From contig CALYBD010000027.1 in the NCBI GenBank assembly GCA_944393745.1, positions 1 through 34,001 on the forward strand: DNA of 34,001 nt, written 5' to 3'. Positions within the stretch are counted from its first letter, which is position 1. The number at the start of each line of letters is the position of its first letter. Source of the stretch: an uncultured Alphaproteobacteria bacterium (GTDB taxonomy: Bacteria; Pseudomonadota; Alphaproteobacteria; CAAGCB01; CAG-977). Of the stretch, positions 26,013 through 33,585 are shown piece by piece. The translations under genes were made by a program, and so were the position numbers. The notes under the pieces were generated by a model. It made no database searches. It saw nothing but the letters and a program-made list of their open reading frames with translations, and was not told where the DNA came from.

Positions 26013-27350
26013 ATGTCGCAGAAAAAACTCGAAAACAACTTTTTTAAACGCTGGTTTAAACCGCGTGATCTTCTTATCCGGGAACAGGACAAGATTGCAT
26101 TTTGTTCTTTGTCGGCGGGGAAACAATGGGGGATCTTTTTGATTTTCTGTGTTGTCGCCGTATGGGGTGTTTTTACATCGTTTTATTTTTTTCGTTACAG
26201 CGCTGTTTCAGCCGCAAAAGACACTGAATTAAACAAAGTTCAAACAGAGTATGATAACCTGCAAGGAGAGATGCTGGCTTTTGCCGATCACTTAAAACAG
26301 GTTGTTTCACAAATAGACGACAATCGCCGGGAAATTGAAACGCTGCAACAGGAAATAACGGCGGCTTCGGCCGATACGGTCAAAGTGCATAAGGCTGACG
26401 AGACAGCTTCTCTGGAAACAAAGGCGGAGGATGATCGTGCCCTCCGACTGGCCGAACAGGCTGATCGGCTGAAAAATGAAACGGTTCTGGTGCGTGAACG
26501 TCTGGCCGGTTTGGCCGAACACGGCGCAGCGGAGATTCCTTCAAAGGATAATGTTTCTTTTCATCAAGTGTTGCTGCAACGCGATATTGCCGCCGCCGAA
26601 TCCCGTGCTTTACAGGAAAAAGTCAGAAAACTGGAAAAACAAATTTCCGGTATGCAGGAAACGCAGATTCTGGTCTTTCGCAAAATGGCATCGTTGGCCG
26701 GCGGAAATATTGACATGATTGAAAACGATTTGTCCGGGATCCGGACCTCTTTGGCGCGTACGGGACTGGGCATGGAAACGCTGTTAAACCGTATACGCCG
26801 CAACAAGGAAACCGTCGGTCTGGGCGGTCCGTTTATTCCTGCTCCGATGTCCAAGCCTCGTCATCATCTGAATATCTCTTTAGTTAGCTTGAATCAGCGT
26901 TTGGATCGCTGGTACGATTTGACGACACTGCAAAACGTGCTGCCGATCGGAAAACCGATTGAACGGATACGGGTGACGTCCCCCTTCGGGTCGCGCGGCG
27001 ATCCGTTTCAGGGGGCTCCGGCGCATCATGAAGCTGTTGATTTGGGCGGCATGATGGGCGAACCCATTCATACGACAGCGCCGGGAAAGGTTGTGCGCGC
27101 CGGGCGTTGGGGGTGGTACGGCAATATGGTTGAAATTGATCACGGTTTGGGATTTAGAACGCGTTATGCGCATATGGACAAAATTTTTGTAACAAAGGGA
27201 GACACGGTTCGTGCCGGAGACAGAATAGGAACCGTCGGCAATACAGGGCGCAGTACGGGGCCGCATTTGCATTACGAAATCCGTGTCAGGGGTCATGCGG
27301 TAGATCCGATGAACTTTATCAAGGCGAAAAAAAATGTTTTCAAAGGTTAA
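26013..27350 (+). CDS. membrane-anchored M23 peptidase, LmdC-like bactofilin partner
   Basis: Peptidoglycan hydrolase of 445 aa. A basic cytosolic tail (1-38, KRWFKPRDLL) is followed by one membrane helix (about 40-61), a periplasmic coiled coil (about 70-225) and a C-terminal LytM/M23 domain (about 320-435). The zinc ligands are complete: His339 and Asp343 (HHEAVD), His387 (YAHMD) and His418-x-His420 (GPHLHYE). It should be an active endopeptidase. The frame is open upstream to a TTG at 25992 without a ribosome site; I prefer the ATG at 26013. It overlaps the bactofilin gene by 17 bases, the pairing known for LmdC and BacA in stalked and budding alphaproteobacteria, so it probably localises cell-wall growth or cleavage. 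Confidence 0.88.
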   Translation: MSQKKLENNFFKRWFKPRDLLIREQDKIAFCSLSAGKQWGIFLIFCVVAVWGVFTSFYFFRYSAVSAAKDTELNKVQTEYDNLQGEMLAFADHLKQVVSQIDDNRREIETLQQEITAASADTVKVHKADETASLETKAEDDRALRLAEQADRLKNETVLVRERLAGLAEHGAAEIPSKDNVSFHQVLLQRDIAAAESRALQEKVRKLEKQISGMQETQILVFRKMASLAGGNIDMIENDLSGIRTSLARTGLGMETLLNRIRRNKETVGLGGPFIPAPMSKPRHHLNISLVSLNQRLDRWYDLTTLQNVLPIGKPIERIRVTSPFGSRGDPFQGAPAHHEAVDLGGMMGEPIHTTAPGKVVRAGRWGWYGNMVEIDHGLGFRTRYAHMDKIFVTKGDTVRAGDRIGTVGNTGRSTGPHLHYEIRVRGHAVDPMNFIKAKKNVFKG

Positions 27351-27771
27351 GAATAATATCGAAACAAAAGTCTACAACAATGACAGAAGACCGTCTTCAC
27401 CCTCTATTATCAGTTCTGATTTGACAATCACGGGTGATTTGGTCAGTGACGGCGAATTGCATATTGACGGCCGTATTGACGGGGATATTCGCTGTCGGGT
27501 GCTGATTGTCGGCGTCAATGCGCAAATCAGCGGTGCGATACAGGCCGATGTTGCCAAAGTCCACGGCAGCATAAACGGTCATTTATGCGCCAGATCGGTA
27601 TTTTTGGCTTCACCGGCAAAAGTAACGGGCGATATTACGCATGAACGTCTGGAAATTGAACCGGGGGCTTTTTTGGAAGGCCATTGCCGCCATATGAACG
27701 ATCCCATTCCCGCAGAACAGGGGCCTGCGGATCTGATGCTGACAGATGCCAGAGATTCCCAAAAAGAATAA
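27334..27771 (+). CDS. bacA: bactofilin
   Basis: Bactofilin cytoskeletal protein (145 aa), a right-handed beta-helix that polymerises without nucleotide on the inner face of the membrane. The core (about residues 28-115) shows the repeated six-residue ladder, for example DLTITGDLVSDGELHIDG, RIDGDI and HGSINGHLCARSVFL, ending EIEPGAFLEGHC. N- and C-terminal tails are polar. It overlaps the upstream M23 peptidase by 17 bases and the downstream unknown gene by 26 bases, so the three are translationally coupled. The symbol follows the BacA/LmdC systems; a CcmA-type name is also used for this family. Confidence 0.92.
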   Translation: MFSKVKNNIETKVYNNDRRPSSPSIISSDLTITGDLVSDGELHIDGRIDGDIRCRVLIVGVNAQISGAIQADVAKVHGSINGHLCARSVFLASPAKVTGDITHERLEIEPGAFLEGHCRHMNDPIPAEQGPADLMLTDARDSQKE

Positions 27772-28129
27772 CGCCGAATCGGATTTCCATCGCCGCCGTA
27801 AGGCTTTCGTTTTATTTGACGAAGCCGTATTGGCGGCGCGGGACGGTTTTCCCGGATCTCATTTTGATTTGTTAAGGCAAACCGGTTTTACCGAACGACA
27901 GGCGCATGAAATTATAGAATGTCGGGCACGCGGGTACGCTTTAAACGGTGATGTTTATTTATACCAGGGCGCGGATTTTTCCTGTTTGTCCGAACACAAC
28001 AAAGCGCGGGTGGCATTGTTCCTGCAGGTATTCAGGAATAACGGCTGGCTGGCGGAAAACGGCCGGGTGTATGACGGTATGTCTCCCGGTCAAATCGGCG
28101 AAAGCTGGACGCCGATAAAAGAATTTTAA
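27746..28129 (+). CDS. unknown protein coupled to bactofilin
   Basis: I do not recognise this family. It is 127 aa, soluble-looking, without signal or membrane segment, and rich in charged residues. The N-terminus is basic (DFHRRRKAFVLFDEAVLAARDGFPGS); residues 45-65 (TGFTERQAHEIIECRARGY) read like a helix-turn-helix or a small helical domain; the end has the short segment YDGMSPGQIGESWTP. Its start lies 26 bases inside the bactofilin gene in another frame, and composition is normal for the region, so it is probably a real gene expressed with the peptidase and bactofilin. A role as cytosolic partner or regulator of the bactofilin complex is only an inference from position. Confidence 0.8.
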   Translation: MPEIPKKNNAESDFHRRRKAFVLFDEAVLAARDGFPGSHFDLLRQTGFTERQAHEIIECRARGYALNGDVYLYQGADFSCLSEHNKARVALFLQVFRNNGWLAENGRVYDGMSPGQIGESWTPIKEF

Positions 28130-28137
28130 ATATCATT

Positions 28138-28166
28138 TTGACCTGGCAGGGGGTTTTAAGTTATTC
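28138..28166 (+). promoter_or_regulatory. sigma-70-type promoter for trcR-gapR
   Basis: TTGACC (28138-28143) and TTATTC (28161-28166) with exactly 17 bases between. The spacer starts with GGCAG, which pairs with CTGCC just after the -10, so the promoter sits in a small dyad. The trcR ATG is about 40 bases downstream after AAGGGG. Confidence 0.5.
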
Positions 28167-28207
28167 TGCCACACAAAAGTGATTCATTTATTTTAAGGGG
28201 AATATTC

Positions 28208-28780
28208 ATGTCTTTACCACTTATGCCCAAAGCAACCGCCGTCTGGCTGGTTGAAAATACGGCTTTGACTTTTGAACAGATTGCCCGTTTTTGCGGTATG
28301 CATGCGCTGGAAATTCAGGCCATTGCGGACGGTGATGTCGCCGCCAGCATGATGGGATTGAATCCGATTGCCAACGGCCAACTGACACAGGAAGAAATTG
28401 CGCGTTGTGAAGCTGATGAAAATGCGGTGTTAAAGCGCAATGTTTCCGATTTGCCGGCTTTGATGCCGCGTTCAAAAGGGGCGCGTTATACACCAATGGC
28501 CAAACGCCAGGATAAACCGTCGGCCATTGCCTGGTTGTTGAAACATCAGCCGGAACTGACGGACGCGCAGATTCGCAAATTGATCGGCACGACCAAAAAT
28601 TCGATTGAAGCCATTCGAAACAGAACGCATTGGAATATGCAGAATATTAAGGCGCGTAATCCTGTTTTGCTGGGACTTTGCACGGAAGCCGATTTGGAAA
28701 AAGCGGTGGCTGAGGCGCCGAAGTCTTTAAAACAGACGGAATCGGGATCTTTTGACGTTGAAGACGCTGACGAAGAATAG
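28208..28780 (+). CDS. trcR: cell-cycle transcriptional regulator TrcR (DUF1013)
   Basis: DUF1013 family protein (190 aa), specific to alphaproteobacteria and named TrcR in Caulobacter-type work as a cell-cycle transcriptional regulator that associates with RNA polymerase. The conserved start MSLPLMPKATAVWLVENTALTF, the two helix-turn-helix-like segments (TFEQIARFCGMHALEIQAIADG and TDAQIRKLIGTTKNSIEAIRNRTHWN) and PRSKGARYTPMAKRQDKPSAIAWLL are all present. The acidic tail (DVEDADEE) is variable. gapR follows 11 bases later, so both may be co-transcribed. Confidence 0.93.
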   Translation: MSLPLMPKATAVWLVENTALTFEQIARFCGMHALEIQAIADGDVAASMMGLNPIANGQLTQEEIARCEADENAVLKRNVSDLPALMPRSKGARYTPMAKRQDKPSAIAWLLKHQPELTDAQIRKLIGTTKNSIEAIRNRTHWNMQNIKARNPVLLGLCTEADLEKAVAEAPKSLKQTESGSFDVEDADEE

Positions 28781-28791
28781 GGGGAACGGGA

Positions 28792-29049
28792 ATGGCTGAC
28801 GGAATTCAGGACGTAAACGGAGTCGATGCTGCTCGTTTGTTGTCTTATATCGAACGGATCGAACATATTGAAGAAGAAAAAAAAGCACTGCAAAACGACA
28901 TTAAAGAAATTTATGAAGAAGCCAAATCGGCCAATTTTGATGTCAAAGCAATTAAACAGCTGCTGAAAATTCGTAAAATGGACGATCAGGAACGCCAGGA
29001 AGAAGAGTTCGTTTTGGACGTATATAAACGAGCTTTAGGCTTAAGCTGA
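28792..29049 (+). CDS. gapR: nucleoid-associated protein GapR (DUF2312)
   Basis: GapR (85 aa), an alphaproteobacterial DNA-binding protein that encircles overtwisted, A+T-rich DNA and helps chromosome replication. The long N-terminal helix (DAARLLSYIERIEHIEEEKK) and the hallmark DIKEIYEEAKSANFDVKAIKQLLKIRKMD are present; the C-terminus is a short helix (EFVLDVYKRALGL). It follows trcR by 11 bases and is closed by a terminator. Together with trcR it is the strongest taxonomic marker in the window. Confidence 0.96.
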   Translation: MADGIQDVNGVDAARLLSYIERIEHIEEEKKALQNDIKEIYEEAKSANFDVKAIKQLLKIRKMDDQERQEEEFVLDVYKRALGLS

Positions 29050-29050
29050 T

Positions 29051-29080
29051 AAAAAAGAGCGCTTTTGGCGCTCTTTTTTT
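29051..29080. terminator. intrinsic terminator after gapR
   Basis: AAAAAAGAGCGC (29051-29062), a 5-base loop and GCGCTCTTTTTT (29068-29079). The symmetrical tails also serve the converging cysteine-rich operon ending at 29087. Confidence 0.9.
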
Positions 29081-29086
29081 TAAAGG

Positions 29087-29452
29087 TTACTTTTTAACGC
29101 AGCAGCAGCCTGTGTCGGTTGCTTCCGGTACGGAATTTCCCAGACACGTCACGCCGGTGCAGTTCGGCACGGCCGTTTCTCCGTCGCAATAATTTTTATC
29201 GGGACAGTTCAGGCATAATTCCCCTGAGATATAGCGGTTTGAAGCACATTTCAGACATTTACCCGTTCCCGTATCGCAATTCAGACAATTGACATCACAT
29301 TTTTTTGCAATGGCGGATAAAGAATCCGAATAGGTGGAGGTGGCTGCCGTCGAATACATACTGTTTCGTCCTAATTTTACAACTTTACCGTGCGCTGGTG
29401 TACATAAAATGGACAAAGCCAAGAAAAGATAAATAAACTGTTTCATGTTCAC
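29087..29452 (-). CDS. small secreted cysteine-rich protein
   Basis: Protein of 121 aa with a Sec signal peptide (hydrophobic core FIYLFLALSILC, cleavage near AHG). The mature part has about 13 cysteines, first in a CX3CX2C row (KKCDVNCLNC), then KCLKCASNRYISGELC, which resembles part of the neighbouring large protein (NKCESNKFLYSNIC). It ends TDTGCCCVKK, nearly the same as the SSDGCCCLNK end of the large protein. The start could be 29452 or the in-frame ATG at 29446. It is the second gene of a two-gene leftward unit, five bases after the large protein. Family not recognised; such disulfide-rich proteins are probably periplasmic or surface-exposed. Confidence 0.8.
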   Translation of the reverse strand: MNMKQFIYLFLALSILCTPAHGKVVKLGRNSMYSTAATSTYSDSLSAIAKKCDVNCLNCDTGTGKCLKCASNRYISGELCLNCPDKNYCDGETAVPNCTGVTCLGNSVPEATDTGCCCVKK

Positions 29453-29457
29453 CTGCC

Positions 29458-30594
29458 TTATTTATTCAAACAACAACAACCGTCAGATGACAGAGTCATG
29501 CGTGACGGACACGTATTGACTGTTTGCGCCAAAACGCATTCGCCGTTTTCCAAATTATAGCCGTCAGAACAAGCTGTACAGGATCCTGAAACATCAATAC
29601 ATGTTTTGCAACCGGTCGGACAACGAGAGCACGCGGCGATATCACTGCGATAATAGCCTTCATTACAAGTGAAACTATCCGTTTGTTTGTTGCAAGTTGC
29701 TCCGACAGGACAGGCAAAACATGTAGGATATCCGAAAGAGTAATATCCATCTTTGCAGGTAAACGTACTTGTTCCGTCACATATTCCGAAAACTGGGCAA
29801 GCGTAACACCTTCCCCTATCAATAGTATTTTTAGGACAAACGCATTTACCGTTTTCTAAAATATATCCGCCAGCACAAGCAGTACAAGAGCCCGAGCTTG
29901 TACATGACGTACAGTTTTTCGAACAAGGAGAGCATTTGTTATAGGACGATTGATAATATCCTTTATTGCACGTTAACGTTCCCGGTGAAATGCAGGTGGC
30001 ATTTTCAGGGCAAGCATAACAATCGGGGGGACCATATTTATAATATCCGTTTTTGCATGTAAGTGCACCTCCGTTGCATATCATTGTACTTGTATCGCAG
30101 TCAAAACAGATATTGCTGTAAAGGAATTTGTTGGATTCGCATTTATTACAGGTCGATCCGTTACAGACGGCGCAGCCGTCCGGACAGCTTTTTATGCAAG
30201 AATCTCCTTCTTTTTTATATCCGGTGTTACAGGTAAAACCTGAACTTGTACAAGTCGCATTTGCAGGGCAAGGAGAACATTTATTATAATCGGATCTATA
30301 ATAACCGGATCTGCAGGTAACTGTTGATGTCCCCGAGCAGGTTGCATTTGCCGGACAGGGTTCACACCCCGGAGGGCCAAAAGTGTAGTATCCGCTGTTA
30401 CAGGTATACGTTTGTCCGTTGTTACACGTTGCATTGGCCGGACACGGCTGACAGTTCTGACCGGACAACCATTCTCCGGGATAGCAGCGATAGCAATGTC
30501 CGGCGACATACTCTCTGCACCCGGCGTACGAGAGTTCCGGCATAAGTAGTGGGATAACAAGTGTTATTACAAAAATTAAAAGTTGATTTTTCAT
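29458..30594 (-). CDS. large secreted cysteine-rich repeat protein
   Basis: Protein of 378 aa with a Sec signal (MKNQLLIFVITLVIPLLM, cleavage after SYA) and, by my count, about 56 cysteines, near 15%. The mature chain is a string of irregular units of about 28-32 residues of the form CxxCPANATCxxxxTxTCxxGYY, interspersed with GCxxCxxxxxCxxC units (CKTCIDVSGSCTAC). These resemble the furin/growth-factor-receptor and laminin-EGF-like cysteine-rich repeats of eukaryotic surface proteins. It ends SSDGCCCLNK. The frame is open to a TTG at 30627 inside the upstream terminator; the ATG at 30594 gives a normal signal peptide. Probably a disulfide-bonded surface or periplasmic protein; ligand unknown. 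Confidence 0.8.
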   Translation of the reverse strand: MKNQLLIFVITLVIPLLMPELSYAGCREYVAGHCYRCYPGEWLSGQNCQPCPANATCNNGQTYTCNSGYYTFGPPGCEPCPANATCSGTSTVTCRSGYYRSDYNKCSPCPANATCTSSGFTCNTGYKKEGDSCIKSCPDGCAVCNGSTCNKCESNKFLYSNICFDCDTSTMICNGGALTCKNGYYKYGPPDCYACPENATCISPGTLTCNKGYYQSSYNKCSPCSKNCTSCTSSGSCTACAGGYILENGKCVCPKNTIDRGRCYACPVFGICDGTSTFTCKDGYYSFGYPTCFACPVGATCNKQTDSFTCNEGYYRSDIAACSRCPTGCKTCIDVSGSCTACSDGYNLENGECVLAQTVNTCPSRMTLSSDGCCCLNK

Positions 30595-30625
30595 CTCTGA
30601 ACAATCCTTTTTGTTTCGGTTAAAC

Positions 30626-30825
30626 AAAAACCTACCTGAAAAGGTAGGCGGATGTTCAGAAACCGTATGAAAGCTTACGGCTCGGCGATTTCGCGCAAAG
30701 CCTTATAACGCCGACACCCGCCTGCTTAGGACAGAAATCGGCATAAATATTTAAAGTCGCCATATGCTATGCGACTGCCTTCAAAAGGGTTTCTGACGCC
30801 CTGGGTCGTTGATTTAAACGGCCTG
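30626..30825 (-). ncRNA. structured leader RNA ending in a terminator upstream of the cysteine-rich operon
   Basis: No protein is credible between 30595 and 30958. On the minus strand an extended -10 (TGCTATAAT, 30840-30832) would start RNA near 30825. The RNA ends in an intrinsic terminator, CCTACCT-TTTC-AGGTAGG then TTTTTG (30648-30626), 30 bases before the cysteine-rich gene. Between are a local hairpin (30755-30776, arms AGTCGC/GCGACT plus CATA/TATG), a 10-base stem 30646-30655 with 30714-30723 (one G-U pair), and a 9-base pairing 30656-30664 with 30788-30796 that would cross it, as a pseudoknot or alternative fold. The 10-base stem shares 30646-30648 with the terminator arm, a layout typical of attenuators and riboswitches. 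No known class recognised; an independent sRNA is the alternative. Confidence 0.55.
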
Positions 30826-30831
30826 AAACGA

Positions 30832-30840
30832 ATTATAGCA
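30832..30840 (-). promoter_or_regulatory. extended -10 promoter of the leader RNA
   Basis: TGCTATAAT on the minus strand is a perfect TGn-TATAAT extended -10. No clear -35 lies at the right distance. It is the only strong promoter I see upstream of the cysteine-rich operon. Confidence 0.6.
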
Positions 30841-30923
30841 AAAGAAAATCATTCAATCCAGTTTTGAATCCGAATAAAAGCTTTGATCCGGGCGGATTGT
30901 TACGATGCGTTTGGATCCGGACA

Positions 30924-30956
30924 AAAAAATCCCCGCCTGATTCGCGGGGATTTTTT
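30924..30956. terminator. intrinsic terminator after the MepM-like gene
   Basis: AAAAAATCCCCGC (30924-30936), a 7-base loop and GCGGGGATTTTTT (30944-30956). Perfect 13-base arms with symmetrical A/T tails; ends the leftward M23 gene at 30959. Confidence 0.9.
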
Positions 30957-30958
30957 CG

Positions 30959-32617
30959 TTAACCGTTACGATGTCCGACTGCTCGTGAAGCGGTTTTTTG
31001 AATCTTTCTTTTTTTGGCTTTGGCCACTTTTTTGGTCTTGGAAGGCCCTTGGTAAGCCAGTTTTCTGTCTTCCGGTGTCGGTTCGGCCTTGGCATAGGCG
31101 ATTTCTCCGGTAACATTTTGCCGCATTCTGTCACGTTCCGCAAAGAAACGAACCAGTTCTTCACCGGACAGTTTGCGCTGTGCCGTAATGCGTTGTGTCA
31201 GCGGGTTTATTTTTTTGCCGTTTTTAATCAATTCCCAATGCAAATGGGGCCCCGTTGAACGTCCCGTGTTGCCGACATAGCCGATAATATCGCCGGCTTT
31301 GACTTTTCTGCCGACACGGGATTTTTCATGAAAACGGCTCATATGCGCATAGGCGGTCGAATATTCCGAATTATGTTTGATCTGGATATACAGACCGTAC
31401 GATCCTTTGCGTTTGACTTGCGTGATCGTTCCTTCACCCGGTGCACGAATCGGCGTTCCGATCGGTGCGCCGAAATCAGCCCCCCAATGCATAATCGTAT
31501 AGCCTAAAATCGGATGTTTGCGTTGGCCGAACTTGGATGTTTGACGCGGCCGTTTTAACGGATGCAGCGTAAATAACTTCCGCGCAATTTTTCCGGTTTC
31601 GTCATAGTAATCTTCTTTACCCTGCGAATCTTTGTAGAAATAACGTTCGTGTTTTTTGGAACGCAGGCTGATGTCCGCATACAACAGAGTGCCGTTACCG
31701 GTCGGGTGACCTTCTTTGTTATATTCTTTTTGAAAAACGGCCGTAAATGTATCGCCTGTGCGCAGATCGCGCGAAAAATCGATGGGACCGTCAAAAGCCC
31801 AGATAATCTGTTGAATGACGTTGGTCGGAATGCCGGCTTCTTTGGCATTGTTGATAAAAGCGCCGTCAATAAATCCTTCGGCATATTCGGTTTTCAGATC
31901 GACTTCCGGTTCGACCATACTGGCTTCAAAAAAGTCAGCTTCTGTTCTGGCGGCCGTGTAGCGGTTGCCGTGTCTGTCTTCTAAGGTAACCAATAACAGG
32001 GCTTTTTCTTCCGTGTCCGTATTCATTTTGCCGATTTCGATCTGATCGCCGACCTGTATTTTTTTCAAATCCAAAACTTCGGACAAGGCTTCGCTGACCA
32101 GATAAATTTCCCGATTCGTCAGCCCGCCCTTTTTTAAAACAACAGACAGATTTTGGCGCGGCTTAATCGTAAAAGTTTCCAATGTGTCAGGTTGCAGCTC
32201 GACAGTCGGTTCGGCTTCTTCTTCCGGTTCCGCGCCGGCCAGCAAAGAGGCCGTTTCTTCCTGCACCAAAGGCAGGTCAATTTCCGCAATGGGGGTCAGC
32301 GTCTGTGTTTCGGCAGCGCGTTCTTTAATCAATGCAGCCGTGGCTTCGTCCGAAGAATTGTGCGCAACTGAATATTTTAATGTCCCTAAAACGGATCCGG
32401 CACCGATGATCGTTCCTGCCAAAAAAATCTGAAAAGACCGAAATTTAGAAGGGCCGGCTTTTTTATTTGAAAAAGTGTGATCCATGTCATCGGCGGCAAG
32501 ATCGGCCGCATTTTCTCCGATTTGATTAATTAGAATCCGCGCTGAACGGGCAAGCCGTTTAAAACAGTTTGATCGTTTGGCTCTGCTGTTTTCGGAAGAA
32601 TCTGTTTGCATACTCAT
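30959..32617 (-). CDS. MepM-like M23 family peptidoglycan endopeptidase
   Basis: Cell-wall endopeptidase of 552 aa. An N-terminal cytosolic part (1-58) is followed by one membrane helix (about 61-80), an acidic linker (EPEEEAEPTVELQ), an Opa-like/LysM-like region (about 148-195, FTIKPRQNLSVVLKKGGLT), a middle domain (200-350) and the M23 domain (about 355-475). All zinc ligands are present: His377 and Asp381 (HWGAD), His425 (YAHMS) and His458-x-His460 (GPHLHWE). The C-terminus is an unusual Lys-rich tail (SKTKKVAKAKKRKIQK). The layout matches E. coli MepM/YebA, which cuts D-Ala-mDAP crosslinks to let the sacculus expand. Second M23 enzyme in the window; unlike the first it is not paired with a bactofilin. 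Met3 is an alternative start. Confidence 0.9.
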   Translation of the reverse strand: MSMQTDSSENSRAKRSNCFKRLARSARILINQIGENAADLAADDMDHTFSNKKAGPSKFRSFQIFLAGTIIGAGSVLGTLKYSVAHNSSDEATAALIKERAAETQTLTPIAEIDLPLVQEETASLLAGAEPEEEAEPTVELQPDTLETFTIKPRQNLSVVLKKGGLTNREIYLVSEALSEVLDLKKIQVGDQIEIGKMNTDTEEKALLLVTLEDRHGNRYTAARTEADFFEASMVEPEVDLKTEYAEGFIDGAFINNAKEAGIPTNVIQQIIWAFDGPIDFSRDLRTGDTFTAVFQKEYNKEGHPTGNGTLLYADISLRSKKHERYFYKDSQGKEDYYDETGKIARKLFTLHPLKRPRQTSKFGQRKHPILGYTIMHWGADFGAPIGTPIRAPGEGTITQVKRKGSYGLYIQIKHNSEYSTAYAHMSRFHEKSRVGRKVKAGDIIGYVGNTGRSTGPHLHWELIKNGKKINPLTQRITAQRKLSGEELVRFFAERDRMRQNVTGEIAYAKAEPTPEDRKLAYQGPSKTKKVAKAKKRKIQKTASRAVGHRNG

Positions 32618-32644
32618 TATTTCAGCCTTTTTTCCTTATTTTGC

Positions 32645-32683
32645 ACATCTTTTATAAATAACGCCGAAAAAGCTAAAAGATGT
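32645..32683 (-). other. 10-base inverted repeat between rlmB and the MepM-like gene
   Basis: ACATCTTTTA (32645-32654) and TAAAAGATGT (32674-32683) are perfect inverted repeats with a 19-base spacer, about 30 bases upstream of the MepM-like start. No T-run follows on the transcribed strand, so an intrinsic terminator is unlikely. It could be an mRNA hairpin in the leader or a dimeric repressor site. Confidence 0.5.
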
Positions 32684-32701
32684 TTAAAATTGATCCCTTT
32701 T

Positions 32702-33490
32702 TTACCTCAGTTTGTATTTTAAGTCATATAAAGCAATGGCCGCGGCATTTGAAACATTCAGGCTTTCGACTTGTTTTGAAATCGGCAGCCTGACCATAAA
32801 ATCGCAGTTTTGCGCGGTCAGCCGCCGCAAACCGTATCCTTCCGATCCCATTACCAGCGCCACTTTCCGGGGAAGGGCGGCGTCCCGCAACGTTTCTTTT
32901 GCCGATCCGTCCATGCCGACGCACCAATAGCCGCGGTCCTTTAACGTTTGCATGGTTCTGGCCAGATTCGATACGAAAATTAATGGTACAAGTTCCAACG
33001 CTCCGCTGGCCGATTTGGCCATGGCACCGGTGACTTCCGGCGCATTTTTCTGTGTCGTGATGACCGCATCGGCATCAAAAGCCGCCGCCGAACGCAAAAT
33101 TGCACCGATATTATGCGGATCCGTTACCTGATCCAATATGACAATGACAGAGGTGTCTTTTGATCCTATATCTGTTTCATAAACATCGGGCAACGGCGAA
33201 ACACAGGCGGCAATTCCCTGATGAACGGCACCTTTGGGCAAGACCTGTTCAAACTCTGCCCGACCGGCCGATTCATAACCGATTTGCGCCGGAATCAAAT
33301 CCGGCGGTAATTCCTGTGCCGTTTCTTTGCTCAGCAAAAGTCTGAAAATTTTGCGCCGCGGATTTTTTAATGCGGCATTGACGGCATGATAACCGTACAG
33401 CCAGATACCGTTCTGACTGTTTTTACCGGCCGCTTTGCCGTGCGGCGGAATGTTTTCCTTTAAACCGGGCTTTTTTTTATGCGCGGACAC
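32702..33490 (-). CDS. rlmB: 23S rRNA 2'-O-methyltransferase RlmB (SpoU/TrmH family)
   Basis: SPOUT-fold methyltransferase (262 aa) that probably 2'-O-methylates G2251 of 23S rRNA. A basic N-terminus precedes the small substrate-binding domain (WLYGYHAVNAALKNPRRKI, about 31-49), then the catalytic domain with motif 1 (VTDPHNIGAILRSAAAF), motif 2 (VALVMGSEGYGLRRLT) and motif 3 (RLPISKQVESLNVSNAAAIALYD). The start is GTG at 33490 after AAAGGA. In alphaproteobacteria rlmB commonly lies beside the tRNA-Tyr/Gly-tuf cluster, as here, divergently transcribed. Confidence 0.93.
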   Translation of the reverse strand: MSAHKKKPGLKENIPPHGKAAGKNSQNGIWLYGYHAVNAALKNPRRKIFRLLLSKETAQELPPDLIPAQIGYESAGRAEFEQVLPKGAVHQGIAACVSPLPDVYETDIGSKDTSVIVILDQVTDPHNIGAILRSAAAFDADAVITTQKNAPEVTGAMAKSASGALELVPLIFVSNLARTMQTLKDRGYWCVGMDGSAKETLRDAALPRKVALVMGSEGYGLRRLTAQNCDFMVRLPISKQVESLNVSNAAAIALYDLKYKLR

Positions 33491-33585
33491 GGGAAAAATC
33501 CTTTCCTTCGGACAGATAACTCTACATAAGTATGATTTTTATCACATTTTTTTTTAAAAGAAAAAGAGATATTTCATTTTTTATG

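Noticed and set aside
30666-30707. Possible tmRNA tag-like mini-frame on the plus strand (ATG AAA GCT TAC ... TTA TAA)
   Set aside because: No alanine tRNA-like acceptor/T-arm, no typical tag ending in Ala-Ala, and no plus-strand promoter. The minus-strand leader interpretation is better supported.
30626-30825. 6S RNA identity for the leader RNA
   Set aside because: Some plus-strand strings recall E. coli 6S RNA, but I could not reconstruct the long rod with a central bubble with confidence. I left it as an unclassified structured RNA.
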